Shown here: positions 47,245-60,184 of the stretch, piece by piece
How positions within the stretch are numbered: the stretch's first letter is position 1
Layout of the letters: the number at the start of each line of letters is the position of its first letter
DNA from: Chamaea fasciata
Lineage: Eukaryota > Chordata > Aves > Passeriformes > Sylviidae
Length of the DNA stretch: 64,000 nt
NCBI GenBank assembly: GCA_029207755.1
Contig: JARCOQ010000002.1
Location: 83,330,317 to 83,394,316 of the forward strand
Reading direction: 5' to 3'
Notes under the pieces: generated by a model
Told to the model about the DNA's origin: nothing
Seen by the model: the letters and a program-made list of their open reading frames with translations, nothing else
Database searches by the model: none
Translations under genes and position numbers: made by a program

Positions 47245-50200
47245 ACCTGTTAAGCAGTCCAGACAATCCACCTTTAGTGTCATTCAATAATGTCTTTCCC
47301 TAATTTAGAGGAGGCTGCGACCTCTGTGTATTTTGATCTCAGTGCATTTTGAGAAGCTTAAAATTACTTTCAATCTGATGTGCAGGAGCATTGTAAGTTG
47401 TTACTTTTGAGGAGGATTTTATCAGTACCCCCGAGGTGCCAGGATTTCTGCTGCTGGTGTAGAGAGAGTAGAGCCACTGCCAACAAGGGGGATCTAAAAG
47501 GACAGAGCCAGCACCAGGAAGATAAACGACTCATTTTTACCTGCCCTAACTATAGCAGAGGAAAGGAAGCTTAAAGGAAGCAAAATTCTTTAAGGTGAGG
47601 AAAGGATGAGTTTCAATTAAAACAAAAATGAAATATAATAGTAAACAAAATCCTCAGCTGGATCACAGCTTGATGTGTTATAATAACAATTTTATATTAT
47701 TAATCCAATATGAATATTGATTTTACACTGACTATTGCCTGCCTAATTGTTAGATCTGTCTTGGTAGAAGTCTGGCTGTGCTCTGAATATGTGTGTTTTA
47801 AAGAAAAATGCCTTCTTTTGGGTGCAATGGCACTTCCGCAGCATGTAAACTGTCTTTAATTCAGAATGAAATAGGAAGAAAATTGCCACTGGATGGCGCT
47901 GCTCGCTATTCTAAGGACGTGACAGGCGAGTCTGCTTCAAAAGGTGTTGTCAGGTTCCTCTTTTCACAGAATGCTATTTTTTTTTTAAATAATACAAGTC
48001 ATATTTTCAACTCTAAGTGCAAAAAATAATTTCCAAATGGCCATTTGCTATCTTCTGTGCCTTTTAAACCTAATTTTGAACGGTATTGTGTTCCATTTGT
48101 GAAACACCGGTGAATACAAATGTTTTGCCCTGCCTTGCATACTATGCATTTTGTGGATTGGTGTGTTTCCTTTCTGTTTGAGAGAGGGAATAGAACATTA
48201 AATTAGCTTAACTGAATGCTGCCGTTCAGCTTCTACCCTGCCTACAGCAACTAGAGGAGTAGAGAGCCATGAAGTCCTAAAATTTTAACAAGTTGTTAGA
48301 ACATAGGTACACTTCTAATGCACACAAACAGGGATGAGAACCACTCAGTTCTTTCTGGGGCCTCAGATGGTGTCTTACTTTGGCAAGGGTAAGGGAAAAA
48401 ATGAAAGAAAAAACCTGAAAGTGTAGGGGGCAGGCTTGAAGGGAGATGTGATGACATGATTTAGAGAGGAAAAGTATTCAGAGATGAAAAGTGGAGTGAA
48501 AAAAGACAGATGTCAGGGATGAAAGACTCTCCAGAGGAACTGCTAGCTAGAGCAGAAAGTTCCCTGTAAAGGTAATGCAAGTACTGCAGCTTGGTCTACT
48601 GTTGTTCATAGTGCATGACTGTATTTCTGTATGGTTGTATTAACCTACTATTTTAAGAAGGCCGACAAAGATTCAGACAGGGAAAATAAAATTTCATTAT
48701 TTGGTCTATGTTATTTGTTTACTGGAAATTCCCAGTCTTAATAGTCTCAAGAATGCTGAGGTAACTGGGAAAATACAAATGGTGGCATCTTCTTCAGTTT
48801 CAGAAAATGTTCTGAGACTGCAAATGTAATTGAGGGTCTCTCAGTCCTTAAAAATGCCTTGTGGACGCAAAGAATGAGGGTGTGCATTGGGAATGATATC
48901 AGAGTACCTGGAGTGGATGGAGTCAGCAAAGCCTGCTGAGGTAGGTGCTGGAGAACTCGATTAACCCTTGCAAGACTGAAAGCTTGTTCCTAGGCCAGCC
49001 TGTTGGTAAACAATGGCTTTGATCATGTTGGCCCATAGAAGCAGTTTGGTTTATTTTCTTCAAGGTTCTTTACTGGCTCATGACCAGATCTCTTTACTTA
49101 AGTCATATAGAACATGTTTTACGTGGCTAAAATATTACAGGAATGAGTGCCTTGGCACACAAAAATGATTAGCATCTTCTCTTTCTGCAGGGCTCACCTT
49201 TCTATTCATGTGACCAGACTCAAGGCCCTGATTTACAGAACATGAGTTTGTTCATTTCTCTATGTGTCTGTCCACTTCTGTAACAAGACAAAATCCTGAA
49301 ATTCATACCAAGTGCAGATTTGCTTTTAAAATTTGACTCTGAGGGGCTATCAAGCTATCAGATGTTACTGGATACTACCTTCTGAGTTTTCTGGAGATGT
49401 AAAAAGATGATTTTCTTAACATCAGAACCATTCCAACATGTAGAGTCTGGAAAACACCCACTTATGACTGTAATGATATGAATGTAGTGGCAGACATCTC
49501 TTTTGTATGATTCTGGTAGAAATATTAGCTAGGCATGATATACCTTTTTATCCCTCTTTACCTTAATATGCCGAGGTGAGAGGTTATTTCAAAACAAAAC
49601 TTAACTCAGCAGTCATTTCAACCCTCATCACACAGGATTAAAACCTCTTGTGGGTCCTCTGTCTATCATCTGTACAAATGATACTTCCCTCCTTCCTTCC
49701 TTGCTCTATGTTCTTTTCTCCAGCTTTGCTTTTTCCTCAAGTTTCCAAGGCATGAAAATTCAATAGTTTGTTTCATCTCATGCGTCAAGGATATGTTTGT
49801 CTTTGCATCATTCAAGGGCTACTTTGAACCAGTAAATCCAATGTTCCGTGTCAGCATGAAGCTTTAGTCATTCAGTTTTCTCTTCAATCAGCAAGCAGTG
49901 ATATAGCTGAGGAAGAAAACTCATAGACTCAGAAAAGATTGTAAATTGTGCACATTGTTCATTCAAAGCCTTTGACAGAGCTATGGAGTAGCAAATATCT
50001 CTGCAGAATCTAGAATCAACCTATAGATTTTTGATTTTAAAAAGGGGAATGAATTAATCTGGTAATTTATTCAGAGAAAATAATTTGATTTCTTAAGTCT
50101 CTTTCTCTATTTCTCCCCCTGATTCTCTCTCTGCATTGCTTTATGTATAGAAAGAATTCATGTCAGCTTAACGCAGTTACTTAATCACAGGATTTCAGGG

Positions 50201-50270
50201 CTGCCTATCCTAGACAAGACTCGTAAGATATCCTTACCTTGTATTTCTTAGAGTGTTCTAGTTAATGTGC

Positions 50271-50843
50271 TGTCGTGGTTTAACCCCAGCCAGCAAGCCA
50301 AGCCCCAGGAAGACTCTAGTTCACTCTTTCACCAGAGGGATCAGAGAAAAAATTGAAAGGATAAAAGCTAGAAAACTCATGGATTGAGATAAAGACAGTT
50401 TAATAAAGCAAGTGAAAGCTGTAAATGCAAGCAAAAACCCCCAAGGAATTATTTCGCTTCTTCCCATGGGCAGGCAGGTGTTCTGCCATCTCCAGGACAG
50501 CAGGGCCCCATCATACGGAACAGTGACTCGGGAAGACAGACACCACCACTCCAAATGTTCCTCCTTCCTCCTTCCCCCCACTTAATATATGGATCATGAT
50601 GTCATATAATCTGGAATATCCCTTTGGTCTGCTGGGGTCAGCTGTCCTGGCTCACAATCTCCCATGCATCCACAGTCTGCTCATCAGCATGGCAGCAGGA
50701 AAAGCAGAAAAGGCTTTGACTCTGGGTAAGCCCTGCTCAGTAATATCAAAAACGTCTCTCCATTATCAACCTTTTGTTCAAGACAAACCCAAATACAACC
50801 CTCTACCAGCTCCTGTGAAGAAAATTAGCAAAAAACCAGCACA
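50271..50843 (-). mobile_element. Solo LTR of an avian endogenous retrovirus
   Basis: A 573-bp element that starts TGTCGTGGTTTAACCCCAGC and ends AACCAGCACA on the + strand, the ends of an LTR type I know from neoavian genomes. Conserved inner blocks are AGATAAAGACAGTTTAATAA near 50390, GTCATATAATCTGGAATATC near 50600 and GGGGTCAGCTGTCCTGGCT near 50634. The promoter reads on the minus strand: TATA-like sequence at about 50584-50590, and an ATTAAA-type poly(A) signal near 50400. No retroviral genes flank it, so it is a solo LTR. Flanking bases (TGTGC before, CATGT after) do not form a clean duplication, so it is probably older than the LTR at 4801. Its promoter opposes OCA2. Confidence 0.87.
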
Positions 50844-53800
50844 CATGTCGGAGGGATAAAAGTGGACTAATACAGGCATTTTCTTGGACACCATATAGCA
50901 TTACTTTTAATTGCTTTCTTTTTAAGGTAATCATCTTGTATAGTTTTTAGATTGTGCAGCATTGTATTAGAAAGTGACAAACTGTTGCCTTCCATGACTT
51001 CCCCTAAGGCAGGGTTGTTTTTCCCAGGACTTCCTCCACTGATATTAAATCAGAACAAGTAATCTGGCACTGTCTGAGTGGAAATAGGTATTATAGCAGA
51101 ATGTCATAGATGGGTTCCTTCTTTCCTTGGGTTGTGTAGATGTTCAGAAATTACAAAATTTGCTACAGAATCTAGTGTTTCCATTTAAAAAGTCATTTAA
51201 GGTTGGGTATTTGTCTTTAAAAAGAGCTTATTATTATAAATGAACATATATGGTGTATTATTTTCACAGTTACAGGCATAAATATTTAAGCAAAAAATGA
51301 ATAAGAATGAATCTTGGTACTAAGATATGCTAACATTTTTAAATCCACAGATTTCTCCAGTCAGTGCTCTTAACTGGGTTTGGTCACATATTTCATGCAA
51401 AGGGCAGTACTATAATATTGATTCACCATTGATTTCTTGTAAAAATGAATAAACTTTTGGTCCAGGATTTTTTTTTTTTCCCCAAGCAGGACATGCTTAT
51501 TTACAGTGATGCAGTTTTGACATATTTTGACTTATAAAAATGAGATTCATGATTAGATTTTCTAAATATTTAACCTAAAGTGAAGTCTTCTTTTCTGATT
51601 CATGCCTGCATGTGTAGAATACATATAGATAGTGTCCAAGTCTTCAGATGCAGATATAAATAGCTGTTCTTGCTGTGAATTTTGTGATGCTTGGAGTCAC
51701 TTTGGGATTCTTGATGCACATCATCTTTCACCACTGTACCCTACATGCTTGCCTCAAGAGCTACTCTAGCCCATCCCCTGCACACTGCACCAGCATGTCA
51801 TACTTTCTAAGCTAGGCGAAGCAGCTCCCTTTTGCCTCATTAAAATCCCTACAGAGTTTACTTACTACTGCTTAACTAGGTAAGTCTAAGGCAATTACTT
51901 TCCGTTATCATTCATTTTGCACAAGCTGTTGGAACACATCCCCTGTGAGGTGTTCCCATGTGCTGGACACAGTGACCTGTGGCTGAAGGAGCTGCAGAAC
52001 TGCTTCTGCAGAGCTTGTGTAGGGAGAAAACTGGGGGAGGAGGGTGAGGATCTAAAACACTAGCTGCCATCACCAGCTGAAAGGGAGGTATGTAGCTATG
52101 CTTTCACTACCCGGTACTGGTCAGTCTCTTTACTAGGGGTGAGCATGTGAAAAATCAAATAAATGTGTCTGGTATCACAGACTTTCTTTTTCTTCTTCTC
52201 TGGACTCCTTTGTATCTGACTATATCCTGTATTTCTAGTCTGTTGCTTTATTGTGTCCAAATTGTAGAATTTTCCAGAAATAAAGCAAATTTCCATGAAT
52301 TAAGAATTTGGCGCCATTCAGCTTTGAAGTGGATCTACAGCAAGGCAGAGCTCAAAGTATTTCAAAGCTTTTTTGACACTTGTTTTTTAAGTCCAAAATT
52401 TCAGTCATGTTGCTTGACAGTTAGGAAAAATTACCTAAATTTTATAGCTAAATTACCATTGTTTTTCTGCAATTTCCATTTTTGATTTCAGCTTCTGATC
52501 CTAGTGTTAGACTTCTGCATTAATTTTCCAAAACATGGAGCTTTTTGATCCATTTATTTTGATCCGCTTAAGAGTGAATCAAATATATGTACACCTGAAG
52601 GACTGAAGTTTTATCTGTATCCTACTAAAACAACTGGAATAGTCCAAGGCAAAGCAGACCACCAAAATTTGTAAAACATATGACAGCAAATTATAAGGTA
52701 ACTCCATCAAGGGATGTGACTGAGTAGCACATTTTCAGAGGCTTTCAGGCTAGTACTGTTGTGATTATCTTTAGAAAAAAGCTGTGGAAAAAAACCTCTT
52801 CCACTAATGAGGATATCCTCTTTTAACCCAATACATTCTTATTAAAACATAACAAGAAATAGATAAAAAACATAAAGCCATTAAAGAAGCTATCCTAGGG
52901 TAAATTCTATTCTCTTATTCCCTCATTGTTCCTTGAGAATAAAGAAATAAACTAGAGACTTCATATAAAGTCTAAGAAGGTTTTGGCTGTTGATTTTATA
53001 AGGAAGGTCTCAGCTATTCTGGAGGTAGGTGGGAAATATATAAAGCTTATATGTGGATATAGGCTTGGTAATAACTGCATCTTTATTGAAATGTAGCAAT
53101 ATTGCCACTCTATCAAATGTAAATTAATTTATCAGTAAAAGAAGAAGTTTAATAAACAGGCTCCACTGGAGACAAAATGAATGAGAAATGAATAGGGGCT
53201 GCATTTGAAGCTTTACATTAATATCATTGACACTCATCTTTCAACTGCTATTTATCACTTATAACAAAGGACTTGTGGAAATAAAATGTTTGGTACAATA
53301 TATCGTTTACCAAATATCTTCAGAAACACAATTTAGGAATACGCATGTCCTGGATTTCAGCTGGGAAAGGTATGCTGAAACAGCACCCAGGTCATCATTC
53401 AATTGGCTTCTAAATATTTTCCTTTTACCTCCTGGAACACCATGCAAGTTTTAGTGTTTGGAATTCAGAATAATTTTTGTAATGATGCTGTTGCAGTCTA
53501 CCAAATGCTTATGAACTTAATGCAAAAATTCCAAAGCACTTTCAAATAGATAAAGTAATTTAAATCTGGGAAAGGTCTAGGCTTTCTAAATCCAATTCAC
53601 ATTATAGTTTTGGAATTGTATATTGTTAATTAATATCAAGAAAAATGACTTGTGGCATAAATTATTTGGGTAGCTTTAATCTCTTACTTTAAAATGAACT
53701 CATGAATTAAGAGTATGGAAACTATTAGAATCAGCATTCAGCATATTGTGTTCATCACACAGCAGGCAATCTTGAGACAAACTTTCTACAGAGAATTATG

Positions 53801-56658
53801 AAACAAAATTGCTATAGGAGCCTTTCCTAGTCTTTGCTTATTCTGAGTTGACTCTATGAGGTTGCTATCAACACGCCTACGTTGTTGACACTGTTGTCTC
53901 ACTGTTTCAGCTTTGGGTATTTTCATTTTTTATATAAAATACTGTAAATATTCATTCCCTTTTTTTTCTAATTTCTTCATCTCTTAGCCTTGTAATGTCC
54001 TGCATCAGTGAGCTCTAAACTGAATCCTGCTTTGTAAAGAGTGAAATCTAGACTGCATTGTTTTCAGTTATACTTTGTTCTGATATTGCCTTCCCTTTGC
54101 AAAAGGTGAGAGCCCTATCCTTTGCTGTTGCAGTAAGTCAGCACTGCTAGGTATTATTCAGACAAAAATAAAGGTGATGGTGATGATGAAGATGCCGTTT
54201 TTGCAAAGAGTTTATAAGGCTTGTGGTTGGAATGAGAGGTGGGGAGCTCTAGCATGCAAACTGATACACCAAAAGCTTTGTATCTTCCTCCTCATCAGTT
54301 CTGTCTTTCTCATCTCCGTGGTCTTTGCACAAAGGTATGCCTTTCCTCAAGTGAGAGAAGGGTCAGATGAATAGAGATTATTTCTCACTTAACCTTTAAA
54401 AATGTCTTTAGATCCAGAAGCCCACGAAATTTCTCAGCTTTCCTGGGGTTAAATCTCTGTCTTAATTTATTTCTGAGCCCTTTCAATTTTCTACCTGAGC
54501 TGTTGTTTATGGATACACTCCAAGATTCATCTTGAAAAGATACTCATCCTCCTGCCAGTCTTCAAAAGGGTTTGGTCATCTGTATCATTTTTTGAAAGAA
54601 TATTAATGAAATTTTGCTTGATATAATTCTCTCCAAATATGTATTAGATGGAATTGTGGTTCAAAGAATGTCAGAACTTGTAACTTGCATCTCCTAATTT
54701 CTACATTTGTAAGTTTTTAAAAATACCTTTGCAAATATGTTATTTGTTTGGGCTTTATTTTCTGTGAGAAGAAAATTAGAGTAATCTATTCTTCCCTAAA
54801 GCTTCCGAAATACCAAATTTTGAATATTTACACATCTCAGAATTTACATAGGTGTTCTTTCTAGGCTTTACATTACTTTATGGCTTTCATTTGATAGTTT
54901 GCTGGCCTGGAGAGTTGTACATATATTAAGTTTTTTGTAATAAAGCTTTGCACCTTGTTCATTCTTCAGGATATACTTTTGTATATCCTTCTTGAGAAAC
55001 CAACAGAATGAAGGAACTGACCGATGACTTAATTTGTTCAGTTTCTTTCTGCATAAATTAAAGCCAACTCCACCCATAGGTGACAGCAAACTCTTGGAAA
55101 CTGAAAATGCCATCAACCAAATGCAAGCAATAAATTATACAACAGTGACAGCAAAAGTGCTTATGTGGAAATATGCAAAAAAATCTGTAGCTAAGCAAAT
55201 CTCAGAAAACCTATGATATCTTTCTGAGAACTGCAAAAAAGCTATCTAATGTGGGTGGGGATTGCATGAGGAGAAAAACTTCTGCACTGGAGAAACCAGT
55301 TTGAGGATAGCTGAGGATTTCCCTGTAGCATTTTCACTTGAGCTTTGCTCTGTAAGAAGCTGATCCCCTTCCCCAATGGACAGCTCCACTTGGCACCTAT
55401 TATTGGAGAGAGATGTAAGGTCTAATTGCTGCACCTGATTGCCAGCCAGAACAACAGTGGAATGTTATCAAATGCTCCCCACCTTTGCAGAATCAGAAAG
55501 GCCATATGTGTGCTTACATGTCAATGCACTGAAACGGGAAATCAAAAATGAACCAGTGGGTTATCACACACATTTCTGTAGGAGCTGGTGGGAGCTGTAA
55601 TCTGTGCTCTGAACAAGTAGGTCATTAGGGCATAGCAATCTTGGTCTGATCTCCTGCTTTGTGACCATGAATAGGTTATTCTTCAGTACATTTTAAGGAA
55701 AACAGGAGAATGAGACAGATAATTTTTTTTTGACTCTTGGGTTAGTAATTTGAATATTTATTTATCTAATAATTCGGTAAATTGTGTAGTTCTTTACCAT
55801 TTCTGTTAAAACTTAATAATCAAGGAGAAAAGAAGCCAAATCCTTCCTTTTTTTTTTTTTCTTTTCCTTTACAAACAGGGAGGAGGGCCTTGAGATTCTC
55901 CCATCCTATTGTTTATTATCAGCAAAATATTTCCTATGAAATTAGCAATGAAAGAAATAAAACAGTCAAGAAAAATTTCATTCTCAACAATAATTTTAAC
56001 TTGTGTTGGAATAATATTTAAACACATTGGTAGTGAAAGCTGGTAATTAGATTCAGTCTTTTGTAGTGTGATGTTCGTTAATTACATGCTTACTTTAGCC
56101 GAGTTATTTTACACAATCTGTGATCTTCCAGACATAGAGGATTAAATAACTACAGATGAGTTCCTGTAGAAGTAAAGTGCATTTTCAGGGCACGCTGCAC
56201 TCTACTAAGAATGAAATGGATCACCTCCTGGGCATGCATCTTCTTTCAACAGGATGTGAAGGGAGGCCTACAGGACCAAGCTTTTTGATCCTGGAGTTAG
56301 GGAAGTTGAATTGCTTTCCTTCTTGGGTCACCCACTGATAAATGTAAGAAGCTGGTGCAGAAGTCCCTTCTCTACCTGGATATTAGAGATGAGACTTCCT
56401 GGTAGGGTTTGCACAGGCAAAGCTTTAGTTGGTTGTTTTTTCAATTTTGTTTTATTTGGATTTTGGTTTTGCTTGTTTGTGGTTTCTTTGTTTGTTTTTA
56501 ATAGCAAAGAAATTAACCATCTTCTGGTCAGAAAAACCCTTAAGCAAGCCAAGAAAAAAATTGTCCACCTGAGTTTTTATCCTTTCCCTCCTTCTTTTTA
56601 ATAGTAAGGAGATGCTTAGAGGAGTCTGTGGTCAATTCTTACTTACCCTTTGTTGCAG

Positions 56659-56730
56659 ATTGTTCACAGGACCCTTGCAGCCATGCTGGGCTCTTTGGCC
56701 GCTTTAGCCGCCTTAGCTATTGTTGGGGAG
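56659..56730 (+). CDS. OCA2: OCA2 exon 10: permease domain start
   Basis: A 72-nt exon, 24 codons as in human (c.1045-1116 from memory), between TTTGTTGCAG and GAG|GTAAGT. It codes residues 362-385. Ile-Val-His-Arg-Thr-Leu-Ala-Ala-Met-Leu-Gly-Ser-Leu-Ala-Ala-Leu-Ala-Ala-Leu-Ala is identical to human over 20 residues; the end is Ile-Val-Gly-Glu where human has VIGD. It forms a short hydrophobic helix of the transporter. Confidence 0.97.
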
Positions 56731-57557
56731 GTAAGTTATCAAATTGTAAGTGCTCCCTTTGTTTCTGCCTGTGGTGTCAAGTATCATTAATTTCCATGTT
56801 CGCCCAGTTCTAACTGAGCACACGGCAGAGCAGTGGTTTTTAGAAAGAGGGATGGTAGGACAGAAACTGGGATGGGAAAACAGGTCAGACCAACGTAGAG
56901 ACAAGGAGAGTACAAAAGTCAGTTGATGCTTTTTTGTTCTTATTTGCTGGAAGCTGACTACAACCATTTTCAGCTTAATCCAGCGTTAGTTTAACATTGT
57001 TATTTTCAATAATATTAGGCTACCAAGCAAACCTAAATGGAAATGCATTGCTTTACGCTACCCTAAATAATTACATCTCATGCCTGCATGTTCCAACCCT
57101 TTTGTTACACCTGCTGCTTACTCTTAGTTGATTTATAGCGAAACCTCAGATTGGTTTTCTCGGTTGTTCTCTTAATCACACCATTACTATGTTCCCTTAA
57201 TTCCCTCCAGTTTGTTCACAGGTGAAGCTGTATGCTTTTGTTCTCTTGCCAAAAAGGAAACTGCAGTGTACCATGTAATTTGGTTATCTTTCATTTCTGT
57301 AGTGTTATGTAAGGAACAACTAGACCAACCAATAGCCTGATAATGACTCACTTAGGATGCCAGCAGTACTTTGAATTAGTAATAATAATAATAGTAGTAA
57401 TGGCAATAATAAAGAATCCTTTTTATTTAGCTTGTAGGAACACTTATTAATTTCCATTCTATTTATTTAAATGGTTCATCAATTAAGTGGAGTTTATAAG
57501 TCATAGCTAATCACAAGTTAGATGGCATTCACTCGTAATTGTATTTTTTGATTGCAG
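56731..57557 (+). other. OCA2: OCA2 intron 10 (827 bp)
   Basis: GTAAGT...GATTGCAG intron with an interrupted (AAT)n/(AGT)n tract at about 57380-57412. Nothing else recognised. Confidence 0.85.
57380..57412. repeat. Interrupted (AAT)n/(AGT)n tract
   Basis: TAATAATAATAATAGTAGTA followed by ATGG and a further AATAAT: a short imperfect trinucleotide repeat. Confidence 0.85.
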
Positions 57558-57623
57558 AGGCCGAGTATGGTCAAAGTGGTGGAGTGGATTGACTATGAGA
57601 CACTGGCATTATTGTTTGGAATG
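57558..57623 (+). CDS. OCA2: OCA2 exon 11: permease domain
   Basis: A 66-nt exon of 22 codons, as in human (c.1117-1182 from memory), with acceptor GATTGCAG and donor ATG|GTAACT. It codes residues 386-407. Arg-Pro-Ser, Val-Val-Glu-Trp-Ile-Asp and Glu-Thr-Leu-Ala-Leu-Leu-Phe-Gly-Met match human RPS, VVEWID and ETLALLFGM. The Glu-Trp-Ile-Asp/Glu-Thr stretch is typical of this transporter family just before a membrane helix. Confidence 0.96.
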
Positions 57624-58719
57624 GTAACTAAAGCATATCTTTTGCTCTAAATGTGCCAAAATAATCACATTCAATATAGAGATGTTTCTTTTTAAAACAT
57701 TTCTTTAATTGTACTTTACTCAGACAACTTCTGACAAACAGTTGTGTCTTAAGGAATTTACCAAAAAGGATGAGGATCAGACCTCTGAAGGAGTCTTTTG
57801 AAATGTTGATGCTTTTCTATTTTTTTGTAATCTGTGAAATTGTATTGATAACATGCTAAAAACATCCTTGGGATTTATAAGCAGAAAGACCTGTCTAAGG
57901 GCCAAGTATTATTACTCTCATTTATCTTTTTAATTTTGTTTATTCAAAATCTTTCTCAAACACACTCTGCTGGAAAAGTGGTTTTCTGTCTTACTGTTAT
58001 GTCTGAAGTTACAAAAAAGCAAGCCAGAAATGGAAAAGTAATATCTGATAAGATTATAATCATACATTATTTTAATCACTTTTCCCAGAGCTATTTGTGG
58101 TAAAAAGCATTGTCCAAGTGCTATTAGGCTCTTACACAAAATATACAATATACAGAGAAAAAATTACAATTATCTGTTTCCATTCTGAGCCTTTCTTATT
58201 TCGCGACACTGGTCCTGGCTCCTTCTATTCCCCACAGAAAAAGAAAGAAGGAAGAAGAAGAAGAAAAAAATTCTGTTGGGAGCAAACACAGCAGGACAGG
58301 AGACCTCCCAAGTATGGGAAAATGCGAGCAATTCTTGAAACCACTGTCTTCTGTGCTCTGTACAGCATTACTGCAGAGAGCAAAGACATTTACTGTTTTT
58401 TCTTGATTAATGATATAAGGGAGATACATTGAGTACTTAATGTATGATGCCTACTTAGTCACTCCAAATAAAATCCAACCAGACTCATATGACATTTACA
58501 GACTGCTTATGTTGAAAAGTATATTTCACCATATGATGCATTAACTAGAGATATCTGGCAGCTGTAGTGGAAATTCTAATATAAGGGTGATTAGATTCTC
58601 AAAGATGTGTCAGATAAGAAGTCCATTCCTCAAACTACTTTGCTTTGGTTTTGAATAATAATTCGACTACTTATATATATCAGTTCCAAGTGATTATATT
58701 TTTTTTCATCTTTTTGTAG
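57624..58719 (+). other. OCA2: OCA2 intron 11 (1.1 kb)
   Basis: GTAACT...CATCTTTTTGTAG intron. Nothing else recognised. Confidence 0.85.
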
Positions 58720-58776
58720 ATGGTTTTGGTGGCCATATTTTCAGAGACTGGATTCTTTGACTACTGTGCAGTAAAG
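58720..58776 (+). CDS. OCA2: OCA2 exon 12: permease domain helix
   Basis: A 57-nt exon of 19 codons, as in human (c.1183-1239 from memory), with donor AAG|GTGGGT. It codes residues 408-426. Leu-Val-Ala-Ile-Phe-Ser-Glu-Thr-Gly-Phe-Phe-Asp-Tyr-Cys-Ala-Val-Lys is identical to human over the last 17 residues. The Ser-Glu-Thr-Gly-Phe-Phe-Asp motif is a family hallmark that follows a membrane helix. Confidence 0.97.
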
Positions 58777-60059
58777 GTGGGTTTATTTGGTACTTTTAAT
58801 TATTTCTAGATTTATCAAGTTAGTATTTAATCAAATCTGTCACACCAAGTGTGATCTTTAAAGAACCTTTCTAAAGTCAATGTATACCTATCACATTAGA
58901 AATGACAGTGGTCATGTTGTAATACTGGAAAAATCCTTTGTGGATGAAGGGAAGCCCTTCATGCAGTTCTTTTTCTACAGGAGAATGTTAAAGGTCCCCA
59001 GTAGGGTAGACATGTATTTGGACACTATTAAGCTGAGTATTCCACTGATTTCCCCGGGATTGCAGTTCTGCTGTAGCTGAACTCTCTATTTATGCCTGGC
59101 AGTGGGACAGAAGAAATATGGGAACTATCATTAACTTTATGACCACGCATGATAAGTGGCCACAGACCTTTGCACAGTAGCAGAACAGAAGATTATGTGA
59201 AAAGTGTAATTCATAGAATAGAATCACAACCAAAGAATTAGAGAACAGTTTGAGTTAGAAGAAACCTTAATCATCTTGTTCCAATCCCCCTGCCATGGGC
59301 AAGGACACCTTCCATTGGAGCAGGTTCCTTAAAATCCCATCCAGCCTGGCCCTGGATGCTTCCAGGAATGGGGCATCCACAGCTTCTCTGGGTAACCAGT
59401 TGCAGTTTCTCCACCCTCACAGTAAAGGATTCCTCTCTTATATCTAATCTAAATCTACTCAATTTAAAGCCAATCCCCCTTGTCCATTCACTACATACCC
59501 TTTCCCAAAGACTTATCATCCCCCTTTAGGTGCTGAAAGGTGCTGTAAGGTGACACAGGAGCCTTCTCTTCGCTAGACTGAATAACCCAGATCTCTTCCA
59601 GCCTGTTCTCATAGGAGAGGTGCTCCAGTGTTTTGATCATGTTTGTGGCCCTCCTCTGGACTCATTCCAGCAGTGCTGCTCTGAGGATGGGGAATGTGCC
59701 CCAGGTGTGGAGAGGATGGGTGGTCTAAACCTTATTAGTCCATTTGGGCGTGCAGGCAGAAGACTGGGGCTCAGCCTTTCTCGCGCCACAGACCCCTTTT
59801 ATGACTGGCAGCAGTGTGGTGTTTCTTCAGAGCTGTTTCTTCATTTGCGTGGCGGGGTTATTTGCCTATTTCCATGAATTATTTTCTTGCCAAGTTATTT
59901 AGTATTGGAGAGAGTGCTGTTGGAGTAATAGTAAAGGAATAGTAAATGCTCTGAGCTCATTGTTGCTTGACTTTGATCAGGTTGCTTTATCTATAATTTT
60001 TTGAACTCACAGCTGGAGTGATCTAGTCCATTAATTTTGCTTCTGTTTGTTTTTCCTAG
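58777..60059 (+). other. OCA2: OCA2 intron 12 (1.3 kb)
   Basis: GTGGGT...TTTTTCCTAG intron. About 500 bp of it (59211-59710) is a CR1 fragment; the rest shows nothing I recognise. Confidence 0.85.
59211..59710 (-). mobile_element. CR1 LINE fragment (minus strand) in intron 12
   Basis: Starts with TCATAGAATAGAATCAC, the reverse complement of the CR1 octamer tail. It continues with CATCCAGCCTGGCCCTGGAT, GGAATGGGGCATCCACAGCT, CACCCTCACAGTAAAGGATT, TTATATCTAATCTAAATCTA and CATAGGAGAGGTGCTCCAGT, then TTTGTGGCCCTCCTCTGGAC. These are classic avian CR1 3' blocks in order. This is the best preserved CR1 here, though several indels and the 5' truncation leave no working ORF. Confidence 0.95.
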
Positions 60060-60184
60060 GCATATCGGTTCTCTCGAGGCAAGGTGTGGGCCATGATTAC
60101 ACTTCTGTGCCTTATTGCTGCAATTCTTTCTGCATTTCTGGACAATGTTACCACTATGCTGCTCTTTACTCCAGTGACCATAAG
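60060..60184 (+). CDS. OCA2: OCA2 exon 13: conserved Asp-Asn-Val-Thr-Thr element
   Basis: A 125-nt exon, the human length (c.1240-1364 from memory), with acceptor TTTTTCCTAG and donor AAG|GTATTT. It codes residues 427-467 and two bases of Arg468. [13 protein letters not shown] and [16 protein letters not shown] match human closely. Asp454-Asn-Val-Thr-Thr is the permease signature. Val456 equals human Val443 (V443I is a common albinism allele) and Arg432 equals human Arg419 (the R419Q eye-colour variant). Both carry the normal residue. Confidence 0.97.

Larger units (their letters stand above)
41484..56658 (+). other. OCA2: OCA2 intron 9 (15.2 kb)
   Basis: GTAAGC...CTTTGTTGCAG intron. It carries a solo LTR at 50271-50843 and a small duplication at 47223-47244. 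Scattered frames of 60-112 codons, including a 99-codon frame at 43071 with a hydrophobic start, lack homology I recognise and are treated as chance. A TCATGTGA octamer lies at 49206-49213. No additional exon is supported. Confidence 0.85.
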
